Origin: Pseudomonas sp. LRP2-20
GTDB taxonomy: Bacteria > Pseudomonadota > Gammaproteobacteria > Pseudomonadales > Pseudomonadaceae
Direction: 5' to 3'
Assembly: GCF_024349685.1 (NCBI RefSeq)
Contig: NZ_AP025944.1
Coordinates: forward strand, 5,597,001 to 5,661,000
Length of the DNA stretch: 64,000 nt
The notes below the pieces were generated by a model that saw only the letters and a list, made by a program, of their open reading frames with translations, had not been told where the DNA came from and did not search any database. This document shows, piece by piece, positions 1 through 9,108 of the stretch (position 1 is the first letter of the stretch; every line of letters starts with the position of its first letter). The position numbers and the translations under genes are program-made.

Positions 1-491
1 TCAGCTACCTGCCACCGCGCCAGCCTGGGCTACACGGCTCGCTGCTGTACGAAGACGAGTTGCAGGTGGTGATCCCGGCCACCCACCCTCTGAAGGACTT
101 CAAGAAAGTCTCCATCAAGCAGGCCGCCGAATTACCGATGCTGATGCTCGGTGAGGAATTCCAGATCCGCCAGATCTGGAAGGAACAGCTCGCTGCCCAG
201 GGCCGCAGGCCACAGGTACAAGCAGAGATGAACAACATGGCGGGGATTCTCGACAGCCTGGCGCACACGGCGCTGGCGACCATACTGCCGGGGCGGGCCA
301 AGGATGCCGCAGAGGATGACCAGGGGTTGCTGTGGAAGCCGCTGAGTGAGCCGCGCGTGCCGCTCAAGGTTGGCCTGGTGTTCCGTGATGCCCAACGCCA
401 GCAGGCGTCGGTGGAGCTGCTGCGCACGTTGCTGGAGGAAGAGACCGATTCGCGGCAACTGGGCGCCCCGCCGCTGGATGTGCTTGGCTGA
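1..491 (+). CDS. LysR-family transcriptional regulator, C-terminal part (cut by window edge)
   Basis: The open frame enters from the left edge (first full codon at base 3) and ends with TGA at 489-491, giving about 162 residues. The sequence fits the second half of a LysR effector-binding domain: a beta strand followed by VVIPATHPL, a long helix after it, and a C-terminal RDAQRQQASVELLRTLL helix, which is the usual end of CynR/BenM-like regulators. The N-terminal winged helix is outside the window. A rho-independent terminator follows at once. The target is unknown; the neighbouring acyl-CoA dehydrogenase is convergent, so there is no divergent-gene clue in view. Confidence 0.85.
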   Translation, partial: SYLPPRQPGLHGSLLYEDELQVVIPATHPLKDFKKVSIKQAAELPMLMLGEEFQIRQIWKEQLAAQGRRPQVQAEMNNMAGILDSLAHTALATILPGRAKDAAEDDQGLLWKPLSEPRVPLKVGLVFRDAQRQQASVELLRTLLEEETDSRQLGAPPLDVLG

Positions 492-510
492 AAAACACCC
501 AGACGAAGAA

Positions 511-530
511 AACCCCGCCGAAGCGGGGTT
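511..530 (+). terminator. Rho-independent terminator after the LysR gene
   Basis: Perfect 8-bp stem AACCCCGC/GCGGGGTT with a CGAA tetraloop, 20 bases after the stop codon. The T-run is weak (TTCTCT). Confidence 0.75.
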
Positions 531-740
531 CTCTAGACTGTTTCCCTGTGACATCCCTATCGCCCCGCCATCCTGGCAGGTAATCCTTCGTTGTCCCTGT
601 TCTGTCCTTTGCGCTTCCTGCGCAACGTCCATGTGGAAAGATTAACCGTGGATCCAATCTGATGCCAGTGGCGAAAAGTCACCGCGTAATGTAGGAAAAG
701 GCTTACAAGAAGTAGTCATTCCCAGATAGATCGGCTTGGG

Positions 741-830
741 CCCATTCGCGGGTAAACCCGCTCCCACAGGTATTGCGCCGCCCTCATAGCGGTGATATCC
801 CTGTGGGAGCGGGTTTACCCGCGAAGAGCC
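741..830. repeat. REP pair 1 (inverted REP repeats)
   Basis: Two copies of the P. putida REP unit in opposite orientation, 744-770 and 800-826, each with the core hairpin GCGGGTAAACCCGC followed or preceded by TCCCACAGG/CCTGTGGGA. It lies between convergent genes (LysR and acyl-CoA dehydrogenase). The rest of the 351-bp gap (492-842) holds only the terminator. Confidence 0.9.
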
Positions 831-842
831 TTACGCGATCGT

Positions 843-2621
843 TCAGAACTGCTCGGCATCCAGCAGGTACAACGACTCGCTGCCCGCCTTCACCGAGGCC
901 ACCAGCGAATTCACCCGCGGCAGCAACCGGGCGAAGTAGAACCGTGCGGTGCCCAGCTTGGCCGAATAGAACGCCTCGTCGCCTTCAGCCGCCTGGGCTG
1001 CACGCGCCATCAATGCCCACATGTAGGCATAGGCCACATAGCCAAAGGCATGCAGGTACTCGACCGACGCGGCACCGATTTCATTCGGGTTACCCTTGGC
1101 CTGCTCCAGCACCCACTCGGTCAGCCCATCGAGCTGATCGAGACAGGCGCCAAGCGGCTTGGCAAACTCCTCCAGCTCGCTGCCCGCGCTGGCAATGAAC
1201 TGGCGAATCTCGGCAGAGAACAGTTTGTAGTACGCCCCACCACTGGCCACCACCTTGCGCCCCATGAGATCCAGCGCCTGGATGCCATTGGTGCCTTCGT
1301 AGATCTGGGTGATACGCACATCGCGCACCAGTTGCTCCTGGCCCCACTCGCGAATGTAGCCATGACCACCGAATACCTGCTGGCCATGCACCGTGCACTC
1401 GAGGCCAAGGTCGGTGAGGAACGCCTTGGCCACCGGGGTCAGCAGCGCCACCAGCTCTTCGCTGCGTTTGCGCGTAGCCGGGTCTTCGCTGTACTTGGCG
1501 CTGTCGAGTTGCATCGCCACGTAGGTGGAGAAGGCACGACCGCCCTCGATCAGCGCCTTCATGGTCAGCAGCATGCGCCGAACATCAGGGTGAACGATGA
1601 TCGGGTCAGCGGCCTTGTCCTTGGCCTGCGGCCCAGTCGGCGCGCGGCTCTGCAGGCGATCACGGGCGTATTCCACAGCGTTCTGGTAGGAACGCTCGGC
1701 CGACGCCAGGCCCTGGATACCTACGCCCAGGCGTTCGTAGTTCATCATGGTGAACATGGCCGCCAGGCCCTTGTTCGGCTCGCCGACGATGTAGCCGACC
1801 GCCTCGTCGAAGTTCATCACGCAGGTAGCCGAAGCCTGGATGCCCATCTTGTGTTCGATCGAGCCGCAGGTGGCCGGGTTGCGCGCACCGAGGCTGCCGT
1901 CGGCATTGACCAGGAATTTCGGCACCAGGAACAGCGAGATGCCCTTGGGGCCCGCCGGCGCGTCCGGCAGCTTGGCCAGCACCAGGTGGATGATGTTCTC
2001 GGTCAGGTCATGCTCGCCGCCGGTAATGAAGATCTTGGTGCCGCTGATCTTGTAGCTGCCATCGGCCTGGGGCTCGGCCTTGGTGCGGATGATGCCCAGG
2101 TCGGTACCGGCATGCGGCTCGGTCAGGCACATGGAGCCGGCCCAGACACCGGCGTACATGTTCGGCAGGTACGTTTCTTTCAGCGCATCGCTGGCATGGG
2201 CGTTGATCGACAGGCAGGCGCCAGCGGTCAGCATCGGGTACAGGCCGAAGGCCAGGCTCGAAGCATTGACCATTTCCTCGACCTGGGCCGAGACCGCCTT
2301 GGGCATGCCCATGCCACCGAACTGCGGGTCACCGCCCACGCCCACCCAACCGCCCTCGGCGTAGGTGTTGTAGGCCTCGATGAAGCCGGCGGGTGTACGC
2401 ACGGCACCGTTGTCCCAGTGGCAGCCTTCTTCATCGGCGGCACGACTGAGCGGGGCGATGCTCTTGCTGGTGACCTTGCCGGCTTCTTCCAGCACAGCCA
2501 TGGCGGTGTCCGCGTCGACCGCCTCGGCCAGTTCGGGCAGTTGCGACCACAACTCGGCCACGTTGAAGACTTCATTCAATACGAAGCGCATGTCGCGCAG
2601 GGGCGCTTTATAGTCAGCCAT
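843..2621 (-). CDS. Acyl-CoA dehydrogenase, long FadE-like subfamily (copy A)
   Basis: A 592-residue flavoprotein that should introduce the trans-2 double bond into an acyl-CoA, passing electrons to ETF. It starts at [13 protein letters not shown], the typical N-terminus of this roughly 600-residue Pseudomonas subfamily (PA0506/PP_0368-like); a GAGAGG ribosome site precedes it. Visible are the FAD/substrate signature CLTEPHAGTDLG, the KIFITGGEHD segment, and YEGTNGIQALDLMGRK near residue 440, whose Glu aligns with the catalytic base of medium-chain enzymes. A C-terminal extension of about 130 residues is typical of the subfamily. I recall that one KT2440 enzyme at this locus was described as a phenylacyl-CoA dehydrogenase; substrate choice cannot be read from the sequence. 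Compare copy B at 7007-8812. Confidence 0.93.
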   Translation of the reverse strand: MADYKAPLRDMRFVLNEVFNVAELWSQLPELAEAVDADTAMAVLEEAGKVTSKSIAPLSRAADEEGCHWDNGAVRTPAGFIEAYNTYAEGGWVGVGGDPQFGGMGMPKAVSAQVEEMVNASSLAFGLYPMLTAGACLSINAHASDALKETYLPNMYAGVWAGSMCLTEPHAGTDLGIIRTKAEPQADGSYKISGTKIFITGGEHDLTENIIHLVLAKLPDAPAGPKGISLFLVPKFLVNADGSLGARNPATCGSIEHKMGIQASATCVMNFDEAVGYIVGEPNKGLAAMFTMMNYERLGVGIQGLASAERSYQNAVEYARDRLQSRAPTGPQAKDKAADPIIVHPDVRRMLLTMKALIEGGRAFSTYVAMQLDSAKYSEDPATRKRSEELVALLTPVAKAFLTDLGLECTVHGQQVFGGHGYIREWGQEQLVRDVRITQIYEGTNGIQALDLMGRKVVASGGAYYKLFSAEIRQFIASAGSELEEFAKPLGACLDQLDGLTEWVLEQAKGNPNEIGAASVEYLHAFGYVAYAYMWALMARAAQAAEGDEAFYSAKLGTARFYFARLLPRVNSLVASVKAGSESLYLLDAEQF

Positions 2622-2767
2622 GACAACCTCTCGCTGGTCGGGTCGGGGCGGTCACACGGACCGCGGCACGGGGTTCGTAAATAAAAGCAACCTGGGGTTG
2701 AATCCAGTGTAACCGAACAACTTTTGCGAGACATAGGGTCATCATGCGACCATGCAGTCTATTTTGG

Positions 2768-4057
2768 TCACGCCATCCGCACGGCCCCGCGCTGGGATTG
2801 TTGACCATAGACCATGACACAGTTGCGCCCGGCCCCCTTGGCGCTGTAAAGCGCCTGGTCGGCGGACTTGAGCACTTCTTCCGGGTTGCGATGGTCGACC
2901 AGCCGCTCGGCCACGCCGATGCTGATGGTCACCGAGACCGTGCCGCCAGCGCTGCCACTGCGGCGCTGACGCCCGGTCGAATCGTCCTGCGGGCGGCTGT
3001 TCTGGTCACGCAGGTGCATGGTGTAGTTGGCGATCATCTCGCGCACCGCCTCCACGTGCGGCACGCACTCTTCGGCGGTCTTGCCGGCGAACACCAGGGC
3101 GAATTCCTCGCCTCCGTAGCGATAGGCGCGGCCACCGCCGGTGACCTTGGACAAGCGGCTGGCGACCAGGCGCAGCACCTGGTCACCGACATCGTGGCCG
3201 TGGGTGTCGTTGAATTTCTTGAAGTGGTCGACGTCGGTCATGGCGATCACGTAGTTGCGACCCAGGCGCTGCATGCGCTCGTTCAACGCGCGGCGCCCAG
3301 GCAACCCGGTAAGTTCGTCACGGAAGGCCATCTGGTAGGCCTCGTGCGATACCGCAGCGGCAATCATCAGCATCACCTGGCTGCACATGATGTTCAGGGT
3401 GAAGGGCAGGATGAAGGTCTTGGGCAGCATCCAGAAGATACCGATCAGGCCAATCAGCTGCGCCGCATGCAAAGGCCGCGGCTCGCGCAGGTACTGCACC
3501 ACCAGCAGGGCGAAAACCACCAGGAATACCGGGTAGACCATCTGGATTAGGCTCATCCACTGGCCATGCAGCGACGGCCAGCGGATCTCCGCCAGCCAGC
3601 TCAGCAGCGCTTGCGGGAAACTTTGCTCGAGTGCCACCGCCACGCTGCCGACGGCGAACAGCACAGCGAAGCGGGCCAGCAGGTCCTGGGCCAGGTGAGT
3701 GCGCTCCTGCCATGCACCGAACAAGCCGTACAGGGCCGGCAGCAACAGGCACACCAGGTGGAAGATCACCGCTGCATCCTCGCGCACGCGGCCATTGTCG
3801 CGGTAGTAGTCGGTCTGCGTGTCGAGCAGGAAATAGGCGATGTACACCGTGACCATCAGGAACAGCTCACGCTGGCGGCGATACACGGCGCAGTAGGCGC
3901 CGCCCAGCAGCAGGACCAGGGTGGGAAGGACGTTGAACAGTGAGGTGAAGAAGACGCTGAGGTCTCTTACATAAGCCGCCGCAAGCCCAGCCAGCAACAG
4001 AAACAGCGAAGGCAGGAAATGGCTCGCGCGAACAGCGTTTAGACGAAACAAGGGCAA
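2768..4057 (-). CDS. Membrane-anchored diguanylate cyclase (GGEEF)
   Basis: A 429-residue protein with about six or seven hydrophobic segments in residues 10-235, then a GGDEF domain (about 245-420). Catalytic residues look intact: DELTGLPGRR, the metal-binding DVDHFKKFNDTHGHDVGD and GGEEF at 315-319. It should make c-di-GMP from two GTP at the inner membrane. The RxxD product-inhibition site expected nine residues before GGEEF is absent (TGGG there), so feedback by that route seems missing. A polar insert rich in Arg, Ser and Gly (about 365-385) lies between catalytic elements. The signal sensed by the membrane part is unknown. It is transcribed toward acyl-CoA dehydrogenase A with a 146-bp gap and no clear terminator. 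Confidence 0.92.
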   Translation of the reverse strand: MPLFRLNAVRASHFLPSLFLLLAGLAAAYVRDLSVFFTSLFNVLPTLVLLLGGAYCAVYRRQRELFLMVTVYIAYFLLDTQTDYYRDNGRVREDAAVIFHLVCLLLPALYGLFGAWQERTHLAQDLLARFAVLFAVGSVAVALEQSFPQALLSWLAEIRWPSLHGQWMSLIQMVYPVFLVVFALLVVQYLREPRPLHAAQLIGLIGIFWMLPKTFILPFTLNIMCSQVMLMIAAAVSHEAYQMAFRDELTGLPGRRALNERMQRLGRNYVIAMTDVDHFKKFNDTHGHDVGDQVLRLVASRLSKVTGGGRAYRYGGEEFALVFAGKTAEECVPHVEAVREMIANYTMHLRDQNSRPQDDSTGRQRRSGSAGGTVSVTISIGVAERLVDHRNPEEVLKSADQALYSAKGAGRNCVMVYGQQSQRGAVRMA

Positions 4058-4203
4058 TCTCCGACCCGGCAGATCAATAATAGCATTGTGCCTTTACTTC
4101 ATCGGCAGCACACGTGAATAGATGAGTACACCGGTGGGTTAACGGCAGCGTGGGCCGAGGGCTTGAGTTTTTCTTGTAACTGGACTGTAAGCTGGCGCGG
4201 CCC

Positions 4204-4320
4204 CTGTGGGAGCCGCGCTTGCCGGCGATGGGCCGCGAAGCGGCCCCGGCAATTCATGCAACAACTTTGAAATCGTGGGGCCGCTTTGCGGCCCTTCGCC
4301 GGCAAGCGCGGCTCCCACAA
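4204..4320. repeat. REP-like inverted repeat, variant family (pair 2)
   Basis: Inverted arms beginning CTGTGGGAGCCGCGCTTGCC and ending GGCAAGCGCGGCTCCCACA flank two inner GGCCGC(G/A)AAGCGGCC-type hairpins. The core is GCCGGC rather than the GGGTAAACCC or GGGCAAGCCC seen in the other pairs of the window. It lies upstream of the diguanylate cyclase start and downstream of the cytochrome gene. Confidence 0.8.
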
Positions 4321-4343
4321 GTACAGCGCACGCCTAGAGAGCG

Positions 4344-6482
4344 TTACAAGTCGTTGTTGAATGGCAGCAGTGGACCCTGCGCGGTGGAGCGACCTGAAGC
4401 ACCGACGGCATTGAGCTGGAAGTCGGCGTCCTGGGCTTGCCGAGACGTGATCTGCGCGCTGGCCGGTTTTTGTCCGACCGAGTTTTCATCGCCCTTCTCA
4501 CCCTGTGGCAGCACCAGTGAAGGGTGATCGAACGGCGCCCGTTCCCAGGCGACGCGCGGGTCGGTCAAGCCAACTTCCATGAACTTCACCAGTGCATCCA
4601 CTTCATCCGGGGTCAGGTTCAGCGCGGTCATGTCCGGATCGAGGTTGGAGCCGTTGTGCTGATTGACGGCAGGGTGCTCGAAGCCACTGGTGTTGCTGGC
4701 GTCTTCACCACGCCGGTCGCCGCCGCGGTTGTAGAACTCCATCACCTGTTGCAGCGTTGCCCGGCTGCCATTGTGGAAGTACGGCCCGGTCAAGGCGATG
4801 TTGCGCAGGGTCGGGGTCTTGAAGGCGCCATCGACCGAGTCACGGAAACCGACATTGGGCTTGAGTGTCGGATCGCAAGGGATCGCTGCGCTCAGCGGCA
4901 CCTCGAAGGTGCACACATCGACATCCAGTGGGTCAGGAATATTCCCGCCTTGCAGTTGGGTGTTGTACTGCCGGGTGAAGGACAGAGGGTTGCCCCAGGC
5001 GTCCGAGCCGCCCAGCGCCAGGTCCTCGGAGGTCGGACGGACACCAGTGTTGTAGAAGCCGTTGTCATAGAGCGTGGTCAGGCCGTCCGCCATGACCATG
5101 CGCTCGATGCGCTCACGCGGCTGGAACAGCAGGCGGCTGCCGGCGTTGGTCAACTCCGCGCCACCGTGGCAGGCAACGCACTTGCCCTTGCCCAGGAACA
5201 GATTCATGCCTTGCACCTGCTGAGCATTCATGGCGGTGTGATCGCCCTGCAGATAGGCATCCAGTGGCGCCTGGTCGGAGATCAGCGTGGACTCGTACAT
5301 CTGGATCGCCAGCCCGAAGAACAGCGGGAAGTTCGCCTCCATCTGGGTGTAGGGCTCACCGCCCAGCAAGACCTGTTGCGTGGCATTCCACAGGCGCGGC
5401 TGGAAGGCATTCTTGATCAGCTCGCGATAGGTCGGCCGGCGGGCACTGGAGACAGGCCCAAGTACCGAGTCGGTGGGCGCGATCTTCTGCCCCTTGAGCA
5501 TCATGGTGTCGAGCATGCGCCGGCCAATGTCGGCGAAGGTACGCCCGCCACACGACATTTCCACCGCGCTGCCGGGTGGGCCGACGGCTTGCGAGGCGGC
5601 GGAGGCATCCTTGAGGGCCAGGCGCACCTTGACCGCCACACCACTGGCATCCTTGGTCACGAAGATCCCCGCGTCAGGGTCGCGGTTACCGAACGGCGAG
5701 AAGCCGTTGAACACATTGTTGGCCCGACCATCCCAGAAGTTGCGCACGTTGAAGGCCGCGTTGATCACCGACGGTGCATTGCGCCCGGTACTGCGGCGCA
5801 CGTTGATGCCGCCCACCTGGAAAATGCCGTCCGGTTGCTGGGTGCATTTGTCGAAGCGCGATTGACGGGGTTTGACGAAGTTGGCGTCGAACACCCCTTG
5901 CGAACCGATCACGTCATCGCTCGAATAGACAATTGCCGAGTTGCGATCCAGGGGGTTGGCCAGCACGTGGGTCGGGAAGTCGCCTTTTTTCAACGTGTAG
6001 TTCGGGCCGCCCTTGCCACCGGAGCGCGTGGTGTAGCTCGGCACGTCGCCGGGAATATCAGCGGCCGTGAACGGTTTGTTGAAGATCGACGCGACGTTGG
6101 CGTTGGTATTGGCCTGGCCGGGGTTGATCTGGTTGGTGACCCGGTGATCGACACCGGCGTGGTAATGGCAGGAAGCGCAGGCGGTGGCGCCGTCACTGCC
6201 AACGGCCATGTCCCAGAACAGGGCCTTGCCCAACAGCACCACCGCTCCGCGATTGATCACATAGTCGGACATCAGGTCGACCTTGCGGCCACCCTCGGTA
6301 CCGGAAGGGTCCGGCGGCGTCATGCCACGCAGTGATTGCAGGCTGGGCACGTCCGGCACGACCGGAGCGGTTCCGGCCGGGTCCGCAGCCCGGGCACTGG
6401 TAAAAGAAAGGCCGGCGGCGAACGTCATCGCTATCGCACAGGCCAGGCGGGGGATTCGCACATTACTCAGATAGTCGACCAT
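4344..6482 (-). CDS. Periplasmic di-heme cytochrome c peroxidase/MauG-like protein, long form
   Basis: A 712-residue protein with a Sec signal (hydrophobic core about 12-30, AxA-type site ARA-A near 30-33). Two c-type heme motifs are visible: CASCH at 102-106 and CVACH at 435-439, followed by the usual late motif FKTPTLRNIALTGPYFHNG of the di-heme peroxidase/MauG family. Family members reduce H2O2 or oxidise a partner protein in the periplasm. It is about twice as long as classical CcpA (about 330 residues), with roughly 330 residues between hemes instead of about 150, so it belongs to a large-insert subgroup. A GGGAAG ribosome site precedes the ATG. No partner gene (MbnP, cupredoxin) is adjacent. 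Its substrate is unknown. Confidence 0.88.
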   Translation of the reverse strand: MVDYLSNVRIPRLACAIAMTFAAGLSFTSARAADPAGTAPVVPDVPSLQSLRGMTPPDPSGTEGGRKVDLMSDYVINRGAVVLLGKALFWDMAVGSDGATACASCHYHAGVDHRVTNQINPGQANTNANVASIFNKPFTAADIPGDVPSYTTRSGGKGGPNYTLKKGDFPTHVLANPLDRNSAIVYSSDDVIGSQGVFDANFVKPRQSRFDKCTQQPDGIFQVGGINVRRSTGRNAPSVINAAFNVRNFWDGRANNVFNGFSPFGNRDPDAGIFVTKDASGVAVKVRLALKDASAASQAVGPPGSAVEMSCGGRTFADIGRRMLDTMMLKGQKIAPTDSVLGPVSSARRPTYRELIKNAFQPRLWNATQQVLLGGEPYTQMEANFPLFFGLAIQMYESTLISDQAPLDAYLQGDHTAMNAQQVQGMNLFLGKGKCVACHGGAELTNAGSRLLFQPRERIERMVMADGLTTLYDNGFYNTGVRPTSEDLALGGSDAWGNPLSFTRQYNTQLQGGNIPDPLDVDVCTFEVPLSAAIPCDPTLKPNVGFRDSVDGAFKTPTLRNIALTGPYFHNGSRATLQQVMEFYNRGGDRRGEDASNTSGFEHPAVNQHNGSNLDPDMTALNLTPDEVDALVKFMEVGLTDPRVAWERAPFDHPSLVLPQGEKGDENSVGQKPASAQITSRQAQDADFQLNAVGASGRSTAQGPLLPFNNDL

Positions 6483-7006
6483 GATGGACTTCCCGACGGC
6501 GCAGATTTATCAGGCTGATCGTTCACGCAACAAGTGCGCTTAATGCCAACATAGCTGTAACAAAGTATTTCAGCTTGAAACATTCAAAGATTTTTTATAC
6601 CGGTTTATTTAGGCATTCATACCGATAAATACTTAACCCAAAACTTCCTCAGTTCTGGTGAAAGCGCGCCCCACTAGTGGGTGGCATCCCCCAAAGTTAC
6701 TTTACGAAACATTCACAAAACCCACGCAAGCCATAGCCCATGGGCTAGCCGAGCCGTGAATGCGAACAGGCAAACCTGGCAATGTATTTGCTACCTCATA
6801 CTGAACGGGCAACCAATAGTTGGAGAAGCCTGAAATAAAAACCAACGAATCCCTAAAAAAAATGAAAGCTGCGCGCGCACGAAAGTTGTGCTGCGTCAGC
6901 TATGCCTAATTAAAAATATCGGAGCAAGCAGGCTAAATAAACTTAGAGCCCCCCCAAAAAAAAGCCGCTCACGAGGAGCGGCGTTTTTTCAGTGGCTCAC
7001 TAAGGC
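6483..7006. other. AT-rich intergenic region with perfect palindromes
   Basis: The 524 bases between the cytochrome gene and acyl-CoA dehydrogenase B are visibly richer in A and T than the rest of the window. They hold two perfect palindromes, CCCACTAGTGGG (6670-6681) and TAGCCCATGGGCTA (6734-6747), and a near-repeat ATACCGGTTTATTTA/ATACCGATAAATA around 6597-6632. No convincing ORF is present (a 14-codon ATG frame near 6868 has no ribosome site). The promoter of the cytochrome gene must lie here. Confidence 0.6.
6954..6982 (-). terminator. Terminator of acyl-CoA dehydrogenase B (possibly bidirectional)
   Basis: Stem GCCGCTC/GAGCGGC (6964-6970 with 6976-6982) with a 5-base loop. On the minus strand it is followed by an unbroken run of T (the AAAAAAAA tract on the plus strand at about 6955-6963), 24 bases after the stop. 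A GTTTTTTC tract on the other side suggests it may work both ways. Confidence 0.85.
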
Positions 7007-8812
7007 TTAATAACCCAGAGAGAAGTCTTCTTCCTTCATGTCCATCAGGTTGTTGGCGCCCGACAGCATGGTGGCCACGTGCGTGCGGGTACGCGGCAGG
7101 ATGCGCTGGAAGTAGAAGCGCGCAGTCTGCAGCTTGGCGGTGTAGAAGGCTTCTTCGCTGGTGCCGGCAGCCAGTTTTTCCGCAGCCAGGCGGGCAATGT
7201 CAGCCCAGAAGTAGGCCAGGCACGCGTAACCGGAGTACATCAGGTAATCCACCGAAGCAGCGCCGACTTCCTCGCGGTCCTTCATCGCGGCCATGCCCAC
7301 TTTCATGGTCAGCTCGCCCCACTCCTTGTTCAGCGCAGCCAATGGCGCGACGAACTCCTTGACCGCTTCGTTGCCTTCCTGCGCCTGGCAGAACTTGTGC
7401 ACGATCTTGGTGAAGCCCTTGAGCGCTTCGCCCTGGGTCATCAGTACCTTGCGGCCGAGCAGGTCGAGTGCCTGGATGCCGGTGGTGCCTTCGTACAGCA
7501 TGGAGATACGGCTGTCGCGCACGTTCTGCTCCATGCCCCACTCGGCGATGAAACCGTGGCCGCCGTAGATCTGCACACCGTGGTTGGCGGCTTCGAAGCC
7601 GACTTCGGTCATGAATGCCTTGGCGATCGGAGTCAGGAAGGCCAGCAGGGCGTCGGCCTTCTTGCGCTCTTCCTCATCCTGGCTGTACTTGACGATGTCC
7701 ACCTGCTTGGCAGTGAAGTAGACCATCGCGCGGTTGCCTTCGGCGAAGGCCTTCATGGTCAGCAGCATGCGACGCACGTCCGGGTGGACGATGATCGGGT
7801 CAGCCGCTTTGTCCGGTGCTTTCGGGCCGGTCAGGGAACGCATCTGCAGGCGCTCGCGGGCGTACTTCAGGCCGCCCTGGAACGCCACTTCGGCGTGGGC
7901 CAGGCCTTGCAGCGCGGTACCCAGGCGTGCGGTGTTCATGAAGGTGAACATGCAGTTCAGGCCTTTGTTGGCCGGGCCGATCAGGTAACCGGTGGCACCG
8001 TCGAAGTTCATCACGCAGGTGGCGTTGCCGTGGATGCCCATCTTGTGCTCGATCGAGCCACAGCTCACGCCGTTGCGCTCACCCACGCCGCCTTCTGCAT
8101 TTGGCAGGAACTTCGGCACGATGAACAGCGAGATACCTTTGGTGCCCGCCGGAGCGTCCGGCAGACGGGCCAGCACGATGTGGACGATGTTGTCGGCCAT
8201 GTCGTGTTCGCCGGCCGAGATGAAGATCTTGGTGCCGGAGACCTTGTAGCTACCGTCGGCCTGTGGTTCGGCCTTGGTGCGCAGCATGCCCAGGTCGGTG
8301 CCGCAATGTGGCTCGGTCAGGCACATGGTGCCAGTCCACTCGCCGGACACCAGCTTGGTCAGGTAGGTGTGTTGCTGCTCGGCAGTACCGTGTGCGGAGA
8401 TGGTGTTCATCGCGCCATGGGACAGGCCCGGGTACATGCCCCACGACCAGTTCGAACCACCGACCATTTCGCTCAGGGCCAGGCCCAGCGACTCAGGCAG
8501 GCCCTGGCCACCGTGCTCGACGTCATGCGCCAGGCTCGGCCAGCCGCCTTCCACGAACTGCTGGTAGGCCTCCTTGAAACCGGTCGGGGTCTTCACCCCC
8601 GACTCGCTCCAGGTGCAGCCTTCCTGGTCACCGACACGGTTCAGCGGCGACAGCACCTGCTCACAGAACTTCGCGCCTTCTTCCAGGATCGCGTCGACCA
8701 TGTCAGGGGTGGCGTCCTGGCAACCCGGCAGGCTCTGATAGTGCGCCTCGTAGCCGAGCAGCTCGTCGCGGACGAAACGAATATCACGCAAGGGGGCTTT
8801 GTAATCAGGCAT
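7007..8812 (-). CDS. Acyl-CoA dehydrogenase, long FadE-like subfamily (copy B)
   Basis: A 601-residue acyl-CoA dehydrogenase paralogous to copy A. The frame stays open 24 codons further upstream, but [13 protein letters not shown] at 8812 matches the family N-terminus and has an AGAGG ribosome site. Key motifs are [22 protein letters not shown] and [16 protein letters not shown] (the Glu is the expected catalytic base). Like copy A it has a long C-terminal helical extension. A PsrA-type palindrome lies 69-84 bases upstream of the start, pointing to control by a long-chain-acyl-CoA-responsive repressor, which copy A lacks. A strong terminator follows. The exact chain length used is unknown. 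Confidence 0.94.
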   Translation of the reverse strand: MPDYKAPLRDIRFVRDELLGYEAHYQSLPGCQDATPDMVDAILEEGAKFCEQVLSPLNRVGDQEGCTWSESGVKTPTGFKEAYQQFVEGGWPSLAHDVEHGGQGLPESLGLALSEMVGGSNWSWGMYPGLSHGAMNTISAHGTAEQQHTYLTKLVSGEWTGTMCLTEPHCGTDLGMLRTKAEPQADGSYKVSGTKIFISAGEHDMADNIVHIVLARLPDAPAGTKGISLFIVPKFLPNAEGGVGERNGVSCGSIEHKMGIHGNATCVMNFDGATGYLIGPANKGLNCMFTFMNTARLGTALQGLAHAEVAFQGGLKYARERLQMRSLTGPKAPDKAADPIIVHPDVRRMLLTMKAFAEGNRAMVYFTAKQVDIVKYSQDEEERKKADALLAFLTPIAKAFMTEVGFEAANHGVQIYGGHGFIAEWGMEQNVRDSRISMLYEGTTGIQALDLLGRKVLMTQGEALKGFTKIVHKFCQAQEGNEAVKEFVAPLAALNKEWGELTMKVGMAAMKDREEVGAASVDYLMYSGYACLAYFWADIARLAAEKLAAGTSEEAFYTAKLQTARFYFQRILPRTRTHVATMLSGANNLMDMKEEDFSLGY

Positions 8813-8880
8813 TGCGATGAACCTCTGTGATGAGTTCGGTAGGGGACCGCTGATACCGACCAGCTCTTGTCGGCTTTCGA

Positions 8881-8896
8881 TCAAACAGTTGTTTGA
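8881..8896. promoter_or_regulatory. Putative PsrA operator
   Basis: The palindrome TCAAACAGTTGTTTGA has 6-bp arms and a 4-bp spacer. It contains CAAAC-N4-GTTTG, the consensus I know for PsrA, the TetR-family regulator of fatty-acid degradation genes and rpoS in Pseudomonas. It lies 69-84 bp upstream of acyl-CoA dehydrogenase B, where a promoter operator is expected. Confidence 0.7.
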
Positions 8897-8999
8897 AACT
8901 TACGTTTAGGACCGCCTGATGTCAAGAAGGGACTATAGTGCCATTTGCGCCGCGAAAGATGGCGTTTATGCCATTGCATGAAATCGCAGGCAAAACGAG

Positions 9000-9089
9000 T
9001 GTGGGAGCGGGTTTACCCGCGAAAGGGCCAGCACAGACAAGAGAGGTGTCTGCGCGGACGCATTCGCGGGTAAACCCGCTCCCACAGGG
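9000..9089. repeat. REP pair 3
   Basis: Inverted REP units with GGGTTTACCC and GGGTAAACCC cores, between the upstream region of acyl-CoA dehydrogenase B and the end of the small 98-codon gene. Confidence 0.9.
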
Positions 9090-9108
9090 ATCGCCGAGGG
9101 GGCAAGAA

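Noticed and set aside
741..830. CRISPR array made of the repeated REP sequence
   Set aside because: The units occur as scattered inverted pairs at gene borders, not as evenly spaced direct repeats with unique spacers, and no cas genes are present.
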